This document shows, piece by piece, positions 55,323-62,889 of a stretch of 62,889 nucleotides of DNA (position 1 is the first letter of the stretch; each line of letters starts with the position of its first letter). Both the position numbers and the translations under genes were made by a program. Source of the DNA: Devosia sp. Root635 (GTDB lineage: Bacteria > Pseudomonadota > Alphaproteobacteria > Rhizobiales > Devosiaceae). The stretch spans positions 1-62,889 of the forward strand of contig NZ_LMGZ01000011.1 in assembly GCF_001427605.1 (NCBI RefSeq). Reading direction: 5' to 3'. Below the pieces are notes generated by a model. It made no database searches. It was not told the origin of the DNA and was given only the letters and a program-made list of their open reading frames with translations.

Positions 55323-55979
55323 ATGACCAGCCAGTTTCGCCTGGGCGCCATTTTCTGGGTGCTGACGGCAGAGTTCTTCATTGCCCAGTTTATCGCCCAG
55401 GCCGTCTATCCGGGTTATTCGCTGGCCGAGATGGATATCAGCCTGCTCGGCGTCACCGACTGCAACACCACCGTCACCGGCTATGGCTGCTCGCCACGGC
55501 ACCTGGTGTTCAATGGGGGCATGGTGCTGGCCGGCCTGCTGATCATGCTGGGGGCCTGGCTGACGCGGCGGCTGTGGCCGTCCGGTCCGCTCACCGTCGC
55601 CGCCCTGTGCCTGCTCGCCGTGGGCAGCGGCCTCGGCGATATCCTGGTCGGCATTTTCCCGGTTGATGTGTTCCTTGAGGGGCATCTGGCCGGAGCCGTC
55701 CTCACGCTTTTCGTCGCCTGCCTCGGCATCCTGCTGCTGGGTTCGGTGCTGTGGCGCAGCCATCGCGCCTTCGCCCTCTATTCCATTGCCACCGGCCTCG
55801 TTTCATTGGCGATGTTCGGCTGCTACATGCTCGAATTCTACCTCGGCCTTGGCCGCGGCGTCATCGAGCGCATCGGCGCCTGGTCGCACAATCTCTGGTA
55901 TGTGGTGGCGGGTGTGCTGATCCTGGCCGGGCATTTCGGCAAGGCCGACAACCCCGGCCAGAGGCCTAGTGTTTCGTGA
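55323..55979 (+). CDS. DUF998-like membrane protein
   Basis: The 218-residue protein has about six membrane helices. The loop after the first has YPGYSLAEMDISLLG and the second SPRHLVFNGGMVLAGLLIMLG, as in DUF998 proteins. Function unknown. GAGGGGGA gives a good ribosome site. The last 14 bases overlap the end of the convergent gene. A TTGACA at 55271 may be the -35 box, though no well-spaced -10 is clear. Confidence 0.75.
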   Translation: MTSQFRLGAIFWVLTAEFFIAQFIAQAVYPGYSLAEMDISLLGVTDCNTTVTGYGCSPRHLVFNGGMVLAGLLIMLGAWLTRRLWPSGPLTVAALCLLAVGSGLGDILVGIFPVDVFLEGHLAGAVLTLFVACLGILLLGSVLWRSHRAFALYSIATGLVSLAMFGCYMLEFYLGLGRGVIERIGAWSHNLWYVVAGVLILAGHFGKADNPGQRPSVS

Positions 55980-56283
55980 CGTCGCTCAGCGCGGCCGCGA
56001 TGTGTTCCCATTCGCTGCCCACGCTGGCCGTCGCCCGGCGCTTGCCGGCACGGCGATACCAGTAGTCGGCATTGCCCATATCAGCCTCGATCCAGTGCAT
56101 CAGCGCATGCACCCAGTCGAAGGCCTGCACGCCTTCCATCGCCTGGACGATAGTGTGCGCCTGCTCCCATTCGGGGCCGACGCGCAACTCGCCCTTCTTG
56201 AGCCACCACAGCGCCTGTAGCGGCTTGCTCATGTCCTTGGGCGGCTCGGACCAGTCGAGCGAGGTAAAGATGTCAGCGGCCAT
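55966..56283 (-). CDS. Conserved hypothetical protein, soluble helical
   Basis: The 105-residue protein begins MAADIFTSLDWSEPPKDM and is rich in tryptophan and charge (LQALWWLKKGELRVGPEW, DWVHALMHWIEADMGNADYW, YRRAGKRRA). I recognise it as a widespread alphaproteobacterial unknown without a known function. ATG at 56349 is an alternative start adding 22 residues. Convergent with the DUF998 gene. Confidence 0.75.
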   Translation of the reverse strand: MAADIFTSLDWSEPPKDMSKPLQALWWLKKGELRVGPEWEQAHTIVQAMEGVQAFDWVHALMHWIEADMGNADYWYRRAGKRRATASVGSEWEHIAAALSDVTKH

Positions 56284-56395
56284 CGGAGAAACCCTTGTCG
56301 GCCCAGACGCCACGCGCGGCGGCGTCACAACCAATTTCAATTTGTGCATTGGGGCCAAATAAGGCGGAATGCGGCGGGGATCAAGTGTCTCACCT

Positions 56396-56525
56396 GCCAC
56401 GCCCTCGTGGTTCGAGGGTCGCTACGCTCCCGCCTCACCATGAGGACTACTCTTGGCACAGCGTTCCAGTAGCCCTCATGGTGAGGTGCGAGCCCTTCGC
56501 GAGCCTCGAACCACGAGGGCGTGGC
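56396..56525. repeat. 130-bp inverted repeat with 50-base arms
   Basis: GCCACGCCCTCGTGGTTCGA at the left end pairs with its complement at the right end (to 56525), and the arms continue through CCTCACCATGAGG to about 56445 and 56474, with a loop of some 28 bases. A few mismatches occur. It lies 12 bases after the gatA stop on the minus strand, so it may end the gatCA transcript or be a non-autonomous element. Confidence 0.7.
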
Positions 56526-56537
56526 ACCAGCCGTTTC

Positions 56538-58022
56538 CTACCACCACGACTTCGGCTCAAACCCGCCACCCGCGGCCTTTTCGATCACCCGCCCCGCAGC
56601 GAACAGCGTTTCCTCGTCGAATGGCTTGCCGATGAGCTGCAGGCCGAGCGGCAGGCCCTTGGCGTCCTTGCCGGCCGGTACGGCGATGCCCGGCAGGCCC
56701 GCCATGTTCACCGTCACGGTGAAGATGTCGTTGAGATACATCGCCACCGGATCGGCGGCCAGGGCCTCGTCGCCCACGCCGAATGCTGCCGATGGCGTCG
56801 CCGGGGTCAGGATGGCGTCGACGCCCGCATTGAAGGCGTCCTCGAAGTCCTTCTTGATCAGCGTGCGAACCTTCTGCGCCTTGACGTAATAGGCGTCGAA
56901 ATAGCCCGCCGACAGCACATAGGTCCCGATCATGATGCGGCGCTTCACCTCGCGGCCGAAACCGGCGGCGCGGGTCAGTTCATACATGTCGGTGATATCC
57001 TTGCCCGAAACGCGCAGGCCATACTTGACGCCGTCATAGCGCGCCAGGTTCGACGAGGCCTCGGCCGGGGCGACGATGTAGTAGGCCGGAAGCGCATATT
57101 TGGTGTGCGGCAGGCTGATATCCTTGACCGTGGCGCCCTCGGCCTTGAGCCATTCCAGCCCCTGCGCCCAGAGCTTTTCGATCTCGGCCGGCATTCCGTC
57201 CATGCGATATTCGCGCGGCACGCCGATGGTCAGTCCCTTGACGCCGCGCTCCACCGCGGCGGCAAAGTCGGGCACGGCCAGGTCGACGCTGGTCGAATCC
57301 TTGGGATCGAACCCCGACATGGAGGTCATCATGATCGCCGCATCTTCCACCGTGCGGGCGATCGGCCCGGCCTGGTCGAGCGAGGAGGCGAAGGCCACCA
57401 CGCCCCAGCGCGAGCAGCGGCCATAGGTCGGCTTGATGCCGACAGTGCCGGTAAACGCCGCCGGCTGGCGGATCGAGCCGCCGGTATCCGTCGCCGTCGC
57501 CCCGGCGCACAGCCAGGCCGAAACCGCCGCCGCCGAACCGCCCGAGGAGCCGCCCGGCACCAGGCTGGCATTGCTGCCCTCGGCGCGGAACGGGCTGATG
57601 ACCGGGCCGTAATAGCTGGTCTCATTGGACGAGCCCATGGCGAATTCGTCCATGTTGAGCTTGCCCAGCATCACCGCGCCGTCGCGCCACAGATTGCTGG
57701 TGACGGTCGATTCATATTCCGGCTTGAAGCCGTCTAGAATGTGGCTGGCCGCCTGCGTATGCACGCCTTTGGTGCCGAACAGGTCTTTGATGCCCAGCGG
57801 AATGCCTTCCAGCGCACCGCCCTGCCCTTGCGCCAGCTTCGCGTCGCTGGCCTTGGCCATGTCGAGCGCCTTGTCCGGCGTCACCGCCACATAGGCGTTG
57901 AGGCTCGGATTGGCCCTTTCGATGGCCGAAAGATAGGCGCTGGTCAGTTCGGTGGCGGTGAAGCTCTTGGCCACGAGGCCCTTGCGGGCATCGGCCAGAG
58001 AGAGGCGGGTCAGGTCAGTCAA
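56538..58022 (-). CDS. gatA: Asp-tRNA(Asn)/Glu-tRNA(Gln) amidotransferase subunit A
   Basis: Glutaminase subunit of GatCAB that supplies ammonia. The 494-residue amidase-signature protein has the Ser-cisSer-Lys triad: [11 protein letters not shown] (Lys), [14 protein letters not shown] (cis-Ser) and [14 protein letters not shown] (nucleophile Ser), with [18 protein letters not shown] near the end. Last gene of a gatC-GNAT-hypothetical-gatA operon; overlaps the upstream gene by 8 bases. Confidence 0.95.
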   Translation of the reverse strand: MTDLTRLSLADARKGLVAKSFTATELTSAYLSAIERANPSLNAYVAVTPDKALDMAKASDAKLAQGQGGALEGIPLGIKDLFGTKGVHTQAASHILDGFKPEYESTVTSNLWRDGAVMLGKLNMDEFAMGSSNETSYYGPVISPFRAEGSNASLVPGGSSGGSAAAVSAWLCAGATATDTGGSIRQPAAFTGTVGIKPTYGRCSRWGVVAFASSLDQAGPIARTVEDAAIMMTSMSGFDPKDSTSVDLAVPDFAAAVERGVKGLTIGVPREYRMDGMPAEIEKLWAQGLEWLKAEGATVKDISLPHTKYALPAYYIVAPAEASSNLARYDGVKYGLRVSGKDITDMYELTRAAGFGREVKRRIMIGTYVLSAGYFDAYYVKAQKVRTLIKKDFEDAFNAGVDAILTPATPSAAFGVGDEALAADPVAMYLNDIFTVTVNMAGLPGIAVPAGKDAKGLPLGLQLIGKPFDEETLFAAGRVIEKAAGGGFEPKSWW

Positions 58023-58479
58023 CAGGAATCTCGCTCAGATTGTCGCAGCGGTGATAGATGGTCGTGCCCCCAGGATAGGGACTTTCAGGGTTCGGCTCGA
58101 TGCCGCCGATCATGGCCAGCATGGCATCGTTGCTGGACGAAACGCGGATGGCGCCGGCATCGTGCGGCGCGATGGCCAGCATGTCGGGATAAAGGTCGCT
58201 GGGGATTTCGCAGACCGCATCCACCAGCAGCACCGGTGTATTGGCCTGGCTCTTGATGTCATAGAAATTGCAGTGGAACTCCATCGACTGGATGCCGCCC
58301 TCAAAGCTGAGGCTCAGGAAATTCAGGTCCATGAAGGCATCGATGCCGTGCTTTTCCAATGCCTGGCACGCTGCCGGGTCGGTGACATAGAGCCGGGTCT
58401 GGTCGATGACCAGGTCTTCCTGCGCCGATGCGGCGCTTGCCAGCAGTGACAGCCCGGCCGCGACCAGAATCGCTTTCAT
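58015..58479 (-). CDS. Secreted hypothetical protein within the gat operon
   Basis: The 154-residue protein has a signal peptide ([20 protein letters not shown], cleavage after ASA at 17-19) and three or four cysteines in the mature part ([32 protein letters not shown]), likely forming disulfides. It is periplasmic. I do not recognise a family. It overlaps the GNAT gene by 4 bases and gatA by 8. Confidence 0.78.
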   Translation of the reverse strand: MKAILVAAGLSLLASAASAQEDLVIDQTRLYVTDPAACQALEKHGIDAFMDLNFLSLSFEGGIQSMEFHCNFYDIKSQANTPVLLVDAVCEIPSDLYPDMLAIAPHDAGAIRVSSSNDAMLAMIGGIEPNPESPYPGGTTIYHRCDNLSEIPVD

Positions 58480-58958
58480 GCGTTCGCCTCCACCTTGAGC
58501 TTCATTTCGAAAAAGGCCGACCATTCGCTGTCGGGATAGTCGAGAAACGGCCCTCGGGTCACGAAGCCGCTCCGCGTGTAGAGCCGATGCGCTTCGGCCA
58601 TGCCCGGACCGGTGCCGGTTTCCAGCATCAGCGTCAGCAGTCCCTTTTCGCGCGCCAGCCCGACAATGGCCTCAAGCAGCGCCGAACCGATCCGCTTGCC
58701 GCGCACCTCCGGGTCGGTGAACATGCGCTTGACCTCGCCCAGCTCAGCCGAATGCAGCTTCAGCGCGCCCATGCCAACGGCCCGGCCGGTCTCGTCGCGC
58801 GCCACGAACAGCGTCGTGTCGCTGCCGGCCATCTGTTCCACCGTCATCTTGAACTGGAATTCCAGCGGCGACAGCGGCAGCAAATGGTCGTTGAGCCGGG
58901 CGACGAGGCCACGCACATCGTCCTGCAAAGGCGTTTCGATGGCGATGCTGACAGCCAT
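58476..58958 (-). CDS. GNAT-family N-acetyltransferase within the gat operon
   Basis: The 160-residue protein has GNAT motif A (VKRMFTDPEVRGKRIGSALL, RGKRIG) and motif B (AHRLYTRSGF). The segment MGALKLHSAELGEVKRM is typical of the YsnE/PapN-like group. Substrate unknown. It directly abuts gatC with no spacing. Confidence 0.85.
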   Translation of the reverse strand: MAVSIAIETPLQDDVRGLVARLNDHLLPLSPLEFQFKMTVEQMAGSDTTLFVARDETGRAVGMGALKLHSAELGEVKRMFTDPEVRGKRIGSALLEAIVGLAREKGLLTLMLETGTGPGMAEAHRLYTRSGFVTRGPFLDYPDSEWSAFFEMKLKVEANA

Positions 58959-59246
58959 CTATTCGATCACCTTCGGCACCATGAAGAAATTGTCCTCGGT
59001 CAGCGGCGCATTGCTGACGATCTTTTCCGGGTAACCGCCATCGCTGACCACGTCGTCGCGGCGGCGCAGCGTCATCGGCGTCACCGAGGTCATGGCTTCG
59101 ACGCCGTCGACATTAACTTCACCCAATTGCTCGACAAAGCCCAGAATGGCGTTCAACTCGCTCTGATAGGCTTCCACCTCGTTTTCTTCGATGCGGATGC
59201 GCGCCAGGCGCCCGATGCGCTTTACGGTTGCGGCGTCGACGGACAT
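58959..59246 (-). CDS. gatC: Asp-tRNA(Asn)/Glu-tRNA(Gln) amidotransferase subunit C
   Basis: Small belt subunit that stabilises GatA-GatB. The 95-residue protein has [40 protein letters not shown] and the C-terminal [10 protein letters not shown], full length for the family. First gene of the gatCA operon. Confidence 0.95.
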   Translation of the reverse strand: MSVDAATVKRIGRLARIRIEENEVEAYQSELNAILGFVEQLGEVNVDGVEAMTSVTPMTLRRRDDVVSDGGYPEKIVSNAPLTEDNFFMVPKVIE

Positions 59247-59334
59247 GGGAAACTCCAGAACAGGACGGCTCGATTTGGGCCGTTATTAGCAATGGCGCGC
59301 CCAAAAAGACAATGAAAATGGCTGATGGCCCGGA

Positions 59335-59865
59335 TCAGATTTCCAATGCCATCCCGGCTTCCAGCGCCACGATGCCCATACCATGGTCGCGACCTTCAAG
59401 AGCCTCGAAGGTCTCATCGACGTCTGTCTCTGTTCCAGCGAGCGCAACGAGACGTGGCGTAGTCGCGTCTCGCATATTCTCCGTGCGCTCACGCAGCTCC
59501 CCGCCAAAGAGAACTATCACAGCCTTTTCGGCCCATGCAGCCAGCTCTGGCACGTCGTACTTCTGCAAAAGTAGTAGCGGCGGCTCGCCGACGGCACCTA
59601 CCAGCACCGCGCCCGCCCCCGCCGACCAGGCCTCCACCGCCGGCGGCGCATCGCCTTCGTCCAGCAGCCGCGGCACCTTGCGCGGCTTCCAGCGCGCCGC
59701 ATCGACTTCGGGCAAAGCCGCCCCGAAACGCTCGATCACCACATCTGCCCCCGACACCAGCTCCGCCGCATCGATTCCATCGGGCGCACCCTCGGCGTCC
59801 ACCACCAGAATCGCCCCGCCGATATGAATGCGGATCGTCGTCCCGCCGAACCAGGTGAGTTTCAT
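59335..59865 (-). CDS. Degenerate MBL-fold-like protein
   Basis: The 176-residue product begins MKLTWFGGTTIRIHIGGAIL, which is close to the start of UlaG-like MBL proteins (MKLTWFGHATxxI), but the His is Gly and no HxHxDH motif follows. It may have lost zinc hydrolase activity. Codon use seems normal and the frame is intact. It is divergent from ruvX, 48 bases between the starts. Confidence 0.6.
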   Translation of the reverse strand: MKLTWFGGTTIRIHIGGAILVVDAEGAPDGIDAAELVSGADVVIERFGAALPEVDAARWKPRKVPRLLDEGDAPPAVEAWSAGAGAVLVGAVGEPPLLLLQKYDVPELAAWAEKAVIVLFGGELRERTENMRDATTPRLVALAGTETDVDETFEALEGRDHGMGIVALEAGMALEI

Positions 59866-59913
59866 CCATGCTTTCCTGTCGCCAAACCGGCCCGCACCCT
59901 ATAGGACGAAGCC

Positions 59914-60384
59914 ATGACCGACGAGCCCTCCGAAGACTTCGCCAACCCCCTCGCCGACATCCCGGCCGCCGGCCGCATCATGGCGCTCGATCTCGGAACC
60001 AAGACCATCGGCGTCGCCATTTCCGATGGCATGCGCTATTCGGCCACCCCGCTCGAAACCATCAGGCGCACCAAGTTCACCCAGGATGCCGAGCGCATCC
60101 TCGTGCTGATTGCCGAAAACCAGATCGCCGCCATCATTCTCGGCCTGCCGCTCAACATGGATGGCTCGGAGGGCCCCCGCGTTCAGTCCACCCGCGCCTT
60201 CGCCCGCAACCTGGCGCAGAAGACCGCCCTGCCCATCGCCTTCTGGGACGAGCGCCTCTCCACCTCAGCCGTCACCCGCATGATGATCGAGGCCGATCTC
60301 CGCCGCGACCGCCGCGCCGAAGTCGTCGACAAGCTCGCCGCCAGCTACATCCTGCAGGGCGCCCTGGATCGCCTGCGGCGGTAG
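59914..60384 (+). CDS. ruvX: Holliday junction resolvase RuvX (YqgF)
   Basis: RNase H-fold nuclease in 16S rRNA maturation and Holliday junction processing. The 156-residue protein has ALDLGTKTIGVAISDGMRYS (first catalytic Asp), GLPLNMDGSEGPR, and FWDERLSTSAVTRMM, then DKLAASYILQGALD. Near gatC as in many Alphaproteobacteria. Confidence 0.93.
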   Translation: MTDEPSEDFANPLADIPAAGRIMALDLGTKTIGVAISDGMRYSATPLETIRRTKFTQDAERILVLIAENQIAAIILGLPLNMDGSEGPRVQSTRAFARNLAQKTALPIAFWDERLSTSAVTRMMIEADLRRDRRAEVVDKLAASYILQGALDRLRR

Positions 60385-60402
60385 CCCCAACTACGATGTC
60401 AT

Positions 60403-60427
60403 CCCAGTGTAAATTTACACCACTGGG
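60403..60427. promoter_or_regulatory. Double palindrome between ruvX and pyrB
   Basis: The perfect 14-bp palindrome GTGTAAATTTACAC (60407-60420) is framed by CCCAGTG (60403-60409) and CACTGGG (60421-60427). It lies 19 bases after the ruvX stop and 58 before pyrB, so it may be a ruvX terminator stem or an operator for pyrB. Confidence 0.45.
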
Positions 60428-60484
60428 CCTTGCCCCACCCGCTCCCCTCCGCTAGACCGCAGCAAATATCAGGGATCGGAGCGC

Positions 60485-61471
60485 ATGGCCCAAGCTCGCG
60501 CCAGCAAAAGCACCTCGTCGGCCGCCGCCTCCGGCGATTTCCCTCCTTTCAGCCAGAAGCACCTGCTTTCGATCGCCGATCTCAAGCAGCACGAGATCGT
60601 CGATTTGCTCGATCGCGCCGAAGCCATGGTTCCGGTCTCCCGCCAGGAGCGCAAGAGCCACCCCACGCTAACCGGCAAGACTCAGATCAACCTCTTCTTC
60701 GAGCCGTCGACCCGCACCCAGGGTTCGTTCGAGATCGCCGGCAAGCGGCTGGGCGCGCTGGTCATGAACATGTCGGTCAAGACCTCATCGGTCACCAAGG
60801 GCGAAACCCTGGTCGATACGGCCGCCACGCTCAACGCTATGCGGCCCGATGTCATCGTCGTCCGCCACTCGGCCGCCGGCGCGGTGGAACTGCTGAGCCA
60901 GAAGGTCGGCTGCGCCGTCATCAATGCCGGCGACGGCGCCCATGAACACCCCACACAGGCCCTGCTCGACGCGCTGACCATCCGCAATCACAAGGGCCGC
61001 ATTTCCGGCCTCACCGTCGCCATTTGCGGCGATATCGCCAATTCTCGCGTCGTCCGCTCCAATCTGCTGCTGCTCGGCGCCCTCAATGTCCGCACCCGCG
61101 TCATCGCCCCGCGGAACCTGCTGCCATCGGGCATCGAACACCTCGCCACAGAGGTCTTCACCGACATGCGCGAGGGCCTCAGGGATGCCGACGTGGTCAT
61201 GATGCTGCGCCTCCAGCACGAGCGCGCTAATGGGCGCATGATCCCCTCGGTCCGCGAATATTACCGCTTCTACGGCCTCGACGCCGAAAAGCTCAGCTTC
61301 GCCAGGCCCGATGCCATCGTCATGCACCCCGGCCCGATGAACAGAGGCGTCGAGATCGACCCCGCCATTGCCGACGGCCCCGCCTCGGTCATCACCGACC
61401 AAGTGGAAATGGGTGTCGCCGTGCGCATGGCCGTGCTCAATGCCCTCCTCCCGGCGAGGAACGCGCCATGA
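60485..61471 (+). CDS. pyrB: Aspartate carbamoyltransferase catalytic subunit
   Basis: Joins carbamoyl phosphate and aspartate in pyrimidine synthesis. The 328-residue protein has the carbamoyl-phosphate loop [42 protein letters not shown] and [13 protein letters not shown]. It has an N-terminal tail of about 20 residues before QKHLLS. The pyrC' start overlaps its stop by 4 bases, in line with an ATCase-pseudo-DHOase complex. Confidence 0.95.
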   Translation: MAQARASKSTSSAAASGDFPPFSQKHLLSIADLKQHEIVDLLDRAEAMVPVSRQERKSHPTLTGKTQINLFFEPSTRTQGSFEIAGKRLGALVMNMSVKTSSVTKGETLVDTAATLNAMRPDVIVVRHSAAGAVELLSQKVGCAVINAGDGAHEHPTQALLDALTIRNHKGRISGLTVAICGDIANSRVVRSNLLLLGALNVRTRVIAPRNLLPSGIEHLATEVFTDMREGLRDADVVMMLRLQHERANGRMIPSVREYYRFYGLDAEKLSFARPDAIVMHPGPMNRGVEIDPAIADGPASVITDQVEMGVAVRMAVLNALLPARNAP

Positions 61472-62760
61472 CCCGCCCCCTGCTCATCGAAAATGCCCGC
61501 ATCATCGATCCGGCCTCCGGCACCGACGGCAAGGGCGCGGTGCTGGTCGAAAACGGCCTCATCTCCGACATAGCCCTCGGCGCTCCGGTCGGCGTCCCCG
61601 AAGGCGCCGAAGTGGTCAACGCCAAGGGCCTGATCCTCGCGCCCGGCCTCATCGACATGCGCGTCTTCACCGGCGAACCCGGCAAGGAATATCGCGAAAC
61701 CCTCGCCTCGGCCGGCGAAGCTGCTGCTGCCGGTGGCGTCACCAGCTTCGTCATGATGCCTGACACATCCCCGGTCGTGGACGATGGCGCCCTGGTGGAT
61801 TTCCTCATCCGCCGCGCCAAGGCGACCTCAAAAGTCAATGTCCTCCCCGCCGGTGCGATCACCAAGGGCCTGGCCGGCCAGGACATCACCGAATTCGGCC
61901 TGCTGCAGGAAGCCGGCGCCGTCTGCCTCACCGATGGCCGTCACTCCATCCAGTCCTCGGCCCTGCTCCGCACCGTCATGAGCTATGCCGCCAATTACGA
62001 CATGACCGTCATCCACCACGTCTCCGACAGCGGCCTCACCGGCGATGGTGTGATGAATGAAGGGCTCTTCGCCACCATTCTCGGCCTCAAGGGCATTCCC
62101 CGCGAAGCCGAGACCATCCCCCTGGCCCGCGACCTCCAGCTCGCTGCCCTCACCAGCGCGAAATACCACGCCGCGCAAATCTCCTGCGCTGCCTCGGTCG
62201 AATTGATGGCAGCGGCCAAGAAGCGTAACGCCTCGGTTACATCTGGCGTCTCCATCAACAATCTCGCCCTCAACGAAAACGACATCGGCCGCTACCGCAC
62301 CTTCTTCAAACTGGGCACGCCCCTGCGCTCCGAAGATGACCGCCAGGCCGTCATCGAAGGCCTGCGCAGCGGCACCATCGACACCATCCATTCCGACCAC
62401 GATCCGCAGGATACCGAGGTCAAGCGCCAGCCCTTCGCCGAAGCCTCCGATGGCGCCATCGGCCTCGAAACCCTGCTGTCGGCCGCCTTGCGCCTGCATC
62501 ATTCCGGCGATGTCGACCTCATGACCATTCTCCGTGCCATGACCAGCCGCCCCGCCGAGATCCTCGGCCTCCCCTCAGGCCGCATCGCCAAGGGCGCCCC
62601 CGCCGACCTGATCCTCTTCGATCTCGACTATCCCTGGCAGGTCAGCGAACGCGACCTCCGCTCCCGCTCCCGCAACACCAGCTTCGAAGGCGCCCGCCTC
62701 GCCGGCAAGGTCATGCGCACCGTCGTCGGCGGCGAAACGGTATTCGAGCACATCGATTAG
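61468..62760 (+). CDS. pyrC': Dihydroorotase-like protein, probably non-catalytic (PyrC')
   Basis: The 430-residue amidohydrolase-fold protein is full length, but the zinc motif HxH of active DHOase is Arg65-Val66-Phe67 ([13 protein letters not shown]), and the later His ligands are also altered ([17 protein letters not shown]). The Asp in SDHDPQD is kept. In Pseudomonas the similar PyrC' is inactive and needed for assembly of ATCase (PyrB); that role is likely here. A true pyrC should exist elsewhere. Confidence 0.9.
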   Translation: MTRPLLIENARIIDPASGTDGKGAVLVENGLISDIALGAPVGVPEGAEVVNAKGLILAPGLIDMRVFTGEPGKEYRETLASAGEAAAAGGVTSFVMMPDTSPVVDDGALVDFLIRRAKATSKVNVLPAGAITKGLAGQDITEFGLLQEAGAVCLTDGRHSIQSSALLRTVMSYAANYDMTVIHHVSDSGLTGDGVMNEGLFATILGLKGIPREAETIPLARDLQLAALTSAKYHAAQISCAASVELMAAAKKRNASVTSGVSINNLALNENDIGRYRTFFKLGTPLRSEDDRQAVIEGLRSGTIDTIHSDHDPQDTEVKRQPFAEASDGAIGLETLLSAALRLHHSGDVDLMTILRAMTSRPAEILGLPSGRIAKGAPADLILFDLDYPWQVSERDLRSRSRNTSFEGARLAGKVMRTVVGGETVFEHID

Positions 62761-62780
62761 CGCCGCTGCCGCCCCACCCC

Positions 62781-62805
62781 CGGTGTCACCCCGGCCTTGA
62801 GCCGG
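62781..62805. repeat. Half REP-like repeat cut by the right-hand IS
   Basis: CGGTGTCACCCCGGCCTTGA then GCCGG is the left arm, loop and start of the right arm of a GTCACCCCGG REP. The expected GGTGACACCG is missing; instead CAACTG and the transposase end follow. This suggests that the IS inserted into the repeat around 62805. Confidence 0.6.
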
Positions 62806-62815
62806 CAACTGTAGT

Positions 62816-62889
62816 TTAGGGGTGGAAGGGGGTTCTTGATTTCATCATGGCGTTGAGAGTGACGATGATCTTTCTGGCCAATGCGATGA
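62816..62889 (-). mobile_element. 3' end of a second IS110-type transposase (partial)
   Basis: On the minus strand the frame from 62887 reads IALARKIIVTLNAMMKSRTP and then FHP and TAA (62816-62818). The pattern RKxxxxLNAM and the PWHP-like ending are those of IS110-family transposase C-termini. The rest lies beyond the window. It is not the same element as the one at 1-87. Confidence 0.65.

Overview
The window is GC-rich chromosomal DNA of an alphaproteobacterium, most likely Hyphomicrobiales and possibly near Devosia (the genus is a guess). Supporting this are the dusB-ntrB-ntrC-ntrY-ntrX-hfq-hflX-mazG order, a bifunctional IspDF, a PDH operon whose E1-beta carries a lipoyl domain, HdaA next to ppk/ppx, a pyrB plus inactive-dihydroorotase pair, and a CtrA-type box. 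No rRNA, tRNA or CRISPR array was seen. Both edges of the window are 3' ends of two different IS110-type transposase genes, each beside a REP-like palindrome, so the window may be a contig that stops at repeated insertion sequences.

Layout. 1-154: IS110 tail and REP. 198-5076: tmk-holB-metG-tatD-MBL hydrolase, closely packed on the plus strand. 5073-10817 (minus): a coenzyme F420 island made of an F420-dependent glucose-6-phosphate dehydrogenase (Fgd), CofE, a three-gene ABC importer resembling the proposed F420-0 transporter, and a separately transcribed LLM-class F420 oxidoreductase. 10929-12852: MYG1-like protein and MazG. 12884-22345 (minus): hflX, hfq, ntrX, ntrY, ntrC, ntrB, dusB. 22525-24224: ispDF and the short CinA amidase. 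24231-27706 (minus): VOC protein, RatA/COQ10-like protein, lipA, two GlsB-type membrane proteins, a Gfo/Idh oxidoreductase. 27869-34234 (minus): lpdA, SGNH esterase, pdhC, pdhB, an unknown two-helix membrane protein, pdhA. 34351-41312 (minus): FtsB/DivIC-like protein, Dabb protein, malic enzyme-phosphotransacetylase fusion, CSS-EAL phosphodiesterase, aspS. 41513-50677: rnd, an MNT/HepT pair, ppx, ppk, hdaA, an AI-2E family permease, purM, purN. 50893-59246: EamA transporter, small proline-rich protein, gatB, GNAT protein, chorismate mutase, YjhX/TopAI toxin homologue, DUF998-like protein, and a gatA/gatC operon with two inserted genes. 59335-62760: degenerate MBL-like protein, ruvX, pyrB, pyrC'. 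62781-62889: half a REP and the second IS110 tail.

The most notable system is the F420 island. Fgd retains every catalytic and phosphate-binding residue I can align to the mycobacterial enzyme. CofE performs only the last (glutamylation) step of F420 synthesis, and no cofC/cofD/cofG/cofH/fbiC gene is present here. Together with the importer this suggests that the cell takes up F420-0 made by neighbours, traps it by glutamylation, reduces it with glucose-6-phosphate, and uses F420H2 in LLM oxidoreductases. The two F420 transcription units share an 18-bp palindromic operator of TetR/RutR type, so the window also suggests a small regulon.
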